Shown here one piece after another: positions 5,668 to 8,587 of a DNA stretch of 8,587 bases. The notes under the pieces were generated by a model, which worked only from the letters and a program-made list of their open reading frames with translations, made no database searches and was not told where the DNA came from. Numbering within the stretch: position 1 is the first letter of the stretch; each line of letters begins with the position of its first letter. Position numbers and translations under genes: made by a program. Source of the stretch: Clostridia bacterium (GTDB taxonomy: Bacteria; Bacillota; Clostridia; Christensenellales; QALW01); contig CAAGID010000042.1 of the NCBI GenBank assembly GCA_900769815.1, forward strand, positions 1-8,587, in the 5' to 3' direction.

Positions 5668-6317
5668 ACTTCCACCTCGTTATTTATCGCCATAGTGTTT
5701 TTTGTTACCTTACAATCCATTGCCCTAATTTTAACGCCTGCTTTTTGTGCAGATAAAAGAGCCTCTTTAAATTTCAAATCTGTTTTATAGTTAGGAATAA
5801 ACTTTTTTGCATTTTCAAACTGAATAACAAATAAAATTTCAGCATTATAGCCGTTATTTTTGGCATCTATAAGTTCCATTATATGCTTTTTTCCCCGCTC
5901 TGTCGGTGCATCGGGAAACATAGCAATGTTGTCCTTTTCTAAGGTTACGCCCTTTATTTCAACAAAAGTTTTTGTATCCTCAATAAATAAATCAAAGCGG
6001 GAATTTTTATATTTTACCTCGTGCAGAACTTTTTTATACTTGCTTTTAAAAAATTCTTCTGCACAAATATTAGGTGCAAAAGAATCCATATTTATTATTT
6101 TTTCGCCCTTTATAACACTTACAAGGTCAAACTGAGTCTTTCGCATTGGATTTTGTGCTTTTTCAAGGAAAACGGTGGCGTTTTCAGTTAAAAGTTCCCT
6201 GCATCTGCCCGTATTCTTAACGTGACAGACGTGAATTTCATTATCAATTTTAACGTTGGCTATAAATCGGTTAGGACGGGAAATAAAGGTTCCTTCAAAA
6301 ATATTAAAGTATTCCAA
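5640..6317 (-). CDS. sfsA: SfsA family protein (sugar fermentation stimulation protein, nuclease fold)
   Basis: A 225-aa protein, standard length for SfsA. The N-terminal OB-like domain starts with FEGTFISRPNRF and includes CHVKNTGRCRELL. The C-terminal PD-(D/E)XK-type domain shows E100, SRFDL with D109, the E120-I-K122 pair (TFVEIKGVTL), and the highly conserved MFPDAPTERGKKH block (133-145). The family is named for an E. coli effect on maltose metabolism; DNA binding and a nuclease-like fold are known, but the physiological role is unclear. The start is a TTG (6317-6315): the frame is open upstream only to a stop 15 codons or fewer away with no ATG, and GGAG lies 10 bases upstream of the TTG. 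It overlaps the HAD gene by 14 bp and the DUF5685 gene by 28 bp, so the three are co-transcribed. Confidence 0.94.
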   Translation of the reverse strand: MEYFNIFEGTFISRPNRFIANVKIDNEIHVCHVKNTGRCRELLTENATVFLEKAQNPMRKTQFDLVSVIKGEKIINMDSFAPNICAEEFFKSKYKKVLHEVKYKNSRFDLFIEDTKTFVEIKGVTLEKDNIAMFPDAPTERGKKHIMELIDAKNNGYNAEILFVIQFENAKKFIPNYKTDLKFKEALLSAQKAGVKIRAMDCKVTKNTMAINNEVEVCLDSLLPI

Positions 6318-6966
6318 GACTAAAAAACTCCATTAAAGACGAAATTACATAGTCGGCACAGCCCTCTTTGTGCTTAGGATTATACCAACAGGTTTTTATT
6401 CCTGCATTTTTACCGCCTAAAATGTCTGATGAAAGACTGTCGCCTATGATAATAGCTTCTTCCTTGTTAAAGCCGTCAATCTCTTTAAAAACCTTGTCAA
6501 AAAAGCGTTTATCGGGCTTATCAAAGCCTATATCTTCAGAGAAAAATATATTTTCAAAATATCTTTCAAGCCCCGCACTTTTAACTCTGCCTTTTTGTAC
6601 GCTGGTGGTGCCGTTTGAAACGATAAAAAGTCTGTGCCCCTTTAACTTTTCTAAAAACTCTTCAGCTTCAGGCATAAAAAAGTGACCTATACCAAGATAA
6701 CGCTTGTAAGTTTCGTTAACTTTTTCAGCATCAGCTTTAATTCTAAGAGTTTCCAATAGCTCCAAAAATCTCATAACGGTAATTTCCGCCCGCGTGTTTT
6801 CGCCCTTTTCAAGCTTTTTCCACATTTTATCGTTGATGGCACTGTAAAGAGAAACAACTTCATCAGTGGCTTCAATATCAAATTCCTTTAACGCCTTTTT
6901 TAACGCAACAGACTCCGCCTTTTTAAAATCAAGAATTGTATCATCAAGGTCAATAAAAATAAACAC
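6304..6966 (-). CDS. HAD-superfamily phosphatase, YjjG-like pyrimidine nucleotidase
   Basis: A 220-aa protein with all four HAD motifs: DLDDT (6-10, nucleophile Asp6 and acid Asp8), SNGT (117-120), the lysine of GFDKPDKRFF (K150), and GDSLSSD (175-181). The helical cap lies between residues about 15 and 95. The stretch SDILGGKNAGIKTCWYNP closely resembles E. coli YjjG as I remember it, an enzyme that dephosphorylates non-canonical pyrimidine nucleotides and dUMP/dTMP. Substrate specificity cannot be read from sequence, and other HAD phosphatases (phosphoglycolate-type) share much of this. The start is GTG, 7 bases after AAAGGAG. It is the first gene of the five-gene operon that ends with dut, and sits directly behind a good promoter. 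Confidence 0.87.
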   Translation of the reverse strand: MFIFIDLDDTILDFKKAESVALKKALKEFDIEATDEVVSLYSAINDKMWKKLEKGENTRAEITVMRFLELLETLRIKADAEKVNETYKRYLGIGHFFMPEAEEFLEKLKGHRLFIVSNGTTSVQKGRVKSAGLERYFENIFFSEDIGFDKPDKRFFDKVFKEIDGFNKEEAIIIGDSLSSDILGGKNAGIKTCWYNPKHKEGCADYVISSLMEFFSLGIL

Positions 6967-6995
6967 TTTTTTTCTCCTTTAAAGGTCGATAATAT

Positions 6996-7024
6996 ATGAT
7001 AACATATTAATTAAAGAAAATCAA
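6996..7024 (-). promoter_or_regulatory. Promoter of the HAD-sfsA-DUF5685-J-dut operon
   Basis: On the minus strand TTGATT (7024-7019) and TATCAT (7001-6996) are separated by 17 bp. Transcription would start near 6989, about 23 nt before the GTG start codon. The palindrome CCTTTAAAGG spans 6976-6985 and includes part of the ribosome site. Confidence 0.65.
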
Positions 7025-7046
7025 TGTTTTGGGAAAAAGTTTTTTA

Positions 7047-7076
7047 CAAAAAAATCTCCTTTTCCAAGGAGATTTT
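7047..7076 (-). terminator. Rho-independent terminator after the SGNH hydrolase gene
   Basis: AAAATCTCCTT (7051-7061) pairs perfectly with AAGGAGATTTT (7066-7076) around a 4-nt loop. Read on the minus strand the stem is followed by a run of T (complement of the A run before 7054). It lies 15 bp after the SGNH stop codon and separates that gene from the dut operon promoter. Confidence 0.9.
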
Positions 7077-7090
7077 ATTATTATTAAACA

Positions 7091-7762
7091 CTAAACCAAA
7101 TTACAGGTAACGAACTTTTTAAGTTCAGTTTTTATTACCTCCTGCCCTGCTATACTTGGATGAATACCGTCAACGGCAAATAATTCCTTCATTTGGCGTT
7201 TTTTCAAAAAGGCAGCACGCATATCCAATAAAGGTAAATTCTGCTCCATTGCAATACGCTCAACGGTATGGGAAAACTGCTCCTGATACCTGTAAATTGC
7301 ATAGACGTCGCCAAGCCAATAAAGAATATTCTCTTTACTTAAGCCGTCTTTACATATCCAATCCAGATATTTTTCGGCATCAACGGGCAGAATACTCATT
7401 ATTATAGGTCTTACGCCCTGTGCCTTTATTCTTGAAATAAGTGCCGTATACTTTTTATAAAAATTTTCAAGAGTGTTTTTTGAAAAATGCTCATCCTTTG
7501 GATTTTCAGAAACCTCGCTCCAACAAAAATCAGAGTCGTTTCCGCCTAATTCAACGATTACCGTTTTAGAAAGCTTATTATTTTCAATGTTCTTATTAAT
7601 AATATCCTTACCCTTATCAACGGTACAGCCGAATTTTGAAAAATTAAACACGTTAACGTTTTCAATTCCGGCAAACAGATTATTTATTGTATATTTGCAC
7701 TTTTCTTTATCAAAAGTCACGCCTTTTAAGATAGAATCCCCATAAACGTCAATATTCGTCAT
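7091..7762 (-). CDS. SGNH/GDSL-type hydrolase (esterase or lipase family), cytoplasmic
   Basis: A 223-aa protein with the SGNH blocks in order: GDS at 8-10 (catalytic Ser10), the block II glycine in SKFGCT (Gly45), GGND at 73-76 (Asn75), and DGIHPS at 198-203 (Asp198, His201). This predicts a serine hydrolase acting on ester or acetyl groups. The substrate is unknown. There is no signal peptide or membrane segment, so the enzyme probably works inside the cell, unlike many secreted family members. I chose the ATG at 7762, which has GAGGG 8 bases upstream. An in-frame GTG at 7771 overlaps that ribosome site and is unlikely. The gene stands alone between its own promoter and terminator and is divergent from the DUF1836 gene. 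Confidence 0.9.
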   Translation of the reverse strand: MTNIDVYGDSILKGVTFDKEKCKYTINNLFAGIENVNVFNFSKFGCTVDKGKDIINKNIENNKLSKTVIVELGGNDSDFCWSEVSENPKDEHFSKNTLENFYKKYTALISRIKAQGVRPIIMSILPVDAEKYLDWICKDGLSKENILYWLGDVYAIYRYQEQFSHTVERIAMEQNLPLLDMRAAFLKKRQMKELFAVDGIHPSIAGQEVIKTELKKFVTCNLV

Positions 7763-7777
7763 TTTATACACCCTCTT

Positions 7778-7798
7778 ATATGGTTTTCAATACCATAT
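7778..7798. promoter_or_regulatory. Inverted repeat beside the SGNH -10 box, possible operator
   Basis: ATATGGT (7778-7784) and ACCATAT (7792-7798) are perfect inverted arms around 7 bases. The right arm touches the -10 region of the SGNH promoter and the left arm lies in its leader, a typical place for a repressor site or a leader hairpin. Which protein would bind is unknown; the divergent DUF1836 gene is a guess. Confidence 0.45.
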
Positions 7799-7823
7799 TA
7801 TATCTTTTCACAAACTTTGTCAA
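7797..7823 (-). promoter_or_regulatory. Promoter of the SGNH hydrolase gene
   Basis: On the minus strand a perfect consensus -35 TTGACA (7823-7818) is followed by TATAAT (7802-7797) at a 15-bp spacing, or by the overlapping TAATAT two bases further at the ideal 17 bp. Confidence 0.75.
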
Positions 7824-7842
7824 GGGTTTTAATAACTATTAC

Positions 7843-7871
7843 TTGCAAAAAATAAAATTATATGATATACT
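7843..7871 (+). promoter_or_regulatory. Promoter of the DUF1836 gene
   Basis: TTGCAA (7843-7848) and TATACT (7866-7871) are separated by 17 bp. The predicted transcript starts near 7878, about 20 nt before the ATG. Its -35 lies 19 bp from the divergent -35 of the SGNH gene, so the two promoters could be controlled together. Confidence 0.75.
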
Positions 7872-7896
7872 TAAAAAAAATAAAAAAGGTGACGAG

Positions 7897-8442
7897 ATGG
7901 AAAAGTATATTGGAGAACTTATAAATCATAAGCTGCCCAAGTGGAACGAGCTTCCTGATTTTGAGCTTTATATGGATCAAGTTATTTCTTTAATGCAGAA
8001 ATATCTTTCCCCCTATATTCTTATTGAGGACACCCTTACCCCATCAATGATAAACAATTACGTTAAAATGAACGTTCTTCCTGCACCTATAAAAAAGCGT
8101 TATAATAAGGAGCATCTTGCAAAGCTTATTGTAATCTGCCTTATGAAAAGACAGCTTGCAATTCCAACCATAAACGCAATTATCCTTGAGCAGACGAAAA
8201 ACAACGGTCTTGAAACATTTTATAATTCCTTTATTGAATTGTATCAATTTTCTATGCAGGAAGCAGCTTCAAAGGCGAAGGAAAACGATAGTCTTTTGAC
8301 GTTAGCCCTTTCCCTTGCAATTTCAGCCTCGGCAAATCATACGGTAGCCGAAAACGCCGTGCGTATTGCCCTGCCCCCTGAAGAAGAAAAAAAGGAAGAA
8401 AAGCCTAAAAAAGAGAAGAAAGATAAAAAGAAATCGGAGTGA
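7897..8442 (+). CDS. DUF1836 domain protein, putative DNA-binding regulator
   Basis: A 181-aa protein. Residues about 20-125 match DUF1836: LYMDQVISLMQKYLSPY, the conserved TPSMINNYVK (48-57), LPAPIKKRY, and EHLAKLIVICLMKRQLAI. The TPSMINNYVK...KRY arrangement resembles a MerR-like winged-helix reading head, so a transcription-regulator role is commonly suspected, but none is proven. The end (162-181) is a low-complexity Lys/Glu tail, probably disordered. I chose the ATG at 7897, which follows AAGGTG by 5-6 bases. The frame extends upstream to an ATG at 7780, but that would lie before the promoter and encode an AT-rich, non-conserved extension. It is divergent from the SGNH hydrolase gene. 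Confidence 0.85.
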   Translation: MEKYIGELINHKLPKWNELPDFELYMDQVISLMQKYLSPYILIEDTLTPSMINNYVKMNVLPAPIKKRYNKEHLAKLIVICLMKRQLAIPTINAIILEQTKNNGLETFYNSFIELYQFSMQEAASKAKENDSLLTLALSLAISASANHTVAENAVRIALPPEEEKKEEKPKKEKKDKKKSE

Positions 8443-8456
8443 TAATCACTCCGATT
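8432..8456. repeat. Perfect 12-bp-arm palindrome over the DUF1836 stop codon
   Basis: AATCGGAGTGAT (8432-8443) and ATCACTCCGATT (8445-8456) are exact inverted arms around one A. The left arm contains the TGA stop codon. No T run follows, so it is at best a non-canonical terminator or a 3'-end stabiliser. Confidence 0.75.
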
Positions 8457-8459
8457 ACA

Positions 8460-8482
8460 GTCTGCTGACAAAGTCGGCAGAC
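8460..8482. repeat. 10-bp hairpin between the DUF1836 gene and the dispersed repeat
   Basis: GTCTGCTGAC (8460-8469) pairs with GTCGGCAGAC (8473-8482), with one T-G wobble and loop AAA. It sits four bases after the stop-codon palindrome and three bases before the repeat element. No T run follows. Confidence 0.7.
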
Positions 8483-8485
8483 TGC

Positions 8486-8587
8486 CAGAGTTCGAGAAAC
8501 CCTTGCAAGTCAAGGCGCAGAACTTGCAAAAGAGGGAGTTTACACAGACGTAAATGACCGAATTTTGCAAGTGAATGCAACGAAGGA
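8486..8587. repeat. Left part of the dispersed palindromic repeat, cut by the window edge
   Basis: It begins CAGAGTTCGAGAAACCC and carries GCAAGTCAAGGCGC, closely matching GAGTGCGAGAAAA...GCAAGAGAAGGCGC at 3585-3615 in the array. It then shows nested stems: ACTTGCAAAA (8522-8531) with TTTTGCAAGT (8563-8572), and inside it TTTAC (8539-8543) with GTAAA (8550-8554). Bases 8531-8587 are identical to 1-57, which supply the missing right part of the element. Confidence 0.8.

Noticed and set aside
6368..6685. Plus-strand open frame opposite the HAD gene
   Set aside because: It lies wholly within a well-supported minus-strand gene and has no recognisable domain.
7780..7896. Longer N-terminus for the DUF1836 protein
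   Set aside because: It would start ahead of the predicted promoter and in the leader of the divergent gene. The DUF1836 similarity and ribosome site support 7897.
1..8587. Plasmid, phage or defence island
   Set aside because: No replication, mobilisation, integrase, structural phage or toxin-antitoxin genes were seen. The genes are chromosomal housekeeping types, so the end-to-end identity alone does not justify this call.

Overview
The window looks like ordinary chromosome from an anaerobic, low-GC Firmicute of class Clostridia, probably an uncultured gut Oscillospirales or Eubacteriales relative. The basis is AT-rich intergenic DNA, AAGGAGG-type ribosome sites, a stand-alone RecD2 helicase, and small families typical of that group (DUF5685, DUF1836, a zf-trcl plus CxxC-x17-CxxC zinc ribbon). 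The genus is inference. No tRNA, rRNA, CRISPR array, transposase or phage gene was seen.

Layout, left to right. Bases 1-117 are the right part of an interspersed palindromic repeat, closed off by a rho-independent terminator (118-144). A consensus promoter (150-178) then drives a two-gene unit: a small multidrug-export membrane protein (209-757) and recD2 (754-2967), overlapping by ATGA. A separate promoter and a leader of about 100 nt precede a 90-aa double zinc-ribbon protein (3158-3430) with its own terminator. Bases 3514-3850 hold a tandem array of about 141 bp units related to the repeat at the window ends.

The minus strand from 6966 to 3850 is one tight five-gene operon: YjjG-like HAD nucleotidase, sfsA, a DUF5685 protein, a J-domain/TPR-like protein with a Cys/Trp-rich tail, and dut. 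Successive genes overlap by 14, 28 and 4 bp, or are 13 bp apart, and three of the five start at GTG or TTG. The YjjG-like phosphatase and dUTPase suggest a nucleotide-pool housekeeping theme. An SGNH hydrolase (minus, 7762-7091) has its own promoter and terminator and is divergent from a DUF1836 regulator-like gene (plus, 7897-8442). Two hairpins follow, then the left part of the same palindromic repeat.

The coding content is conventional. The most interesting material is non-coding. The repeat family occurs at both window ends, which share 57 identical bases, and in the array beside dut. Its core hairpin is preserved by a compensatory base-pair change. The 57-base identity probably reflects an assembly break in a dispersed repeat, although a circular molecule cannot be excluded from sequence alone. 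The most interesting protein is the DUF5685 member, whose two Asp-rich motifs resemble those of squalene/phytoene synthase-fold enzymes.
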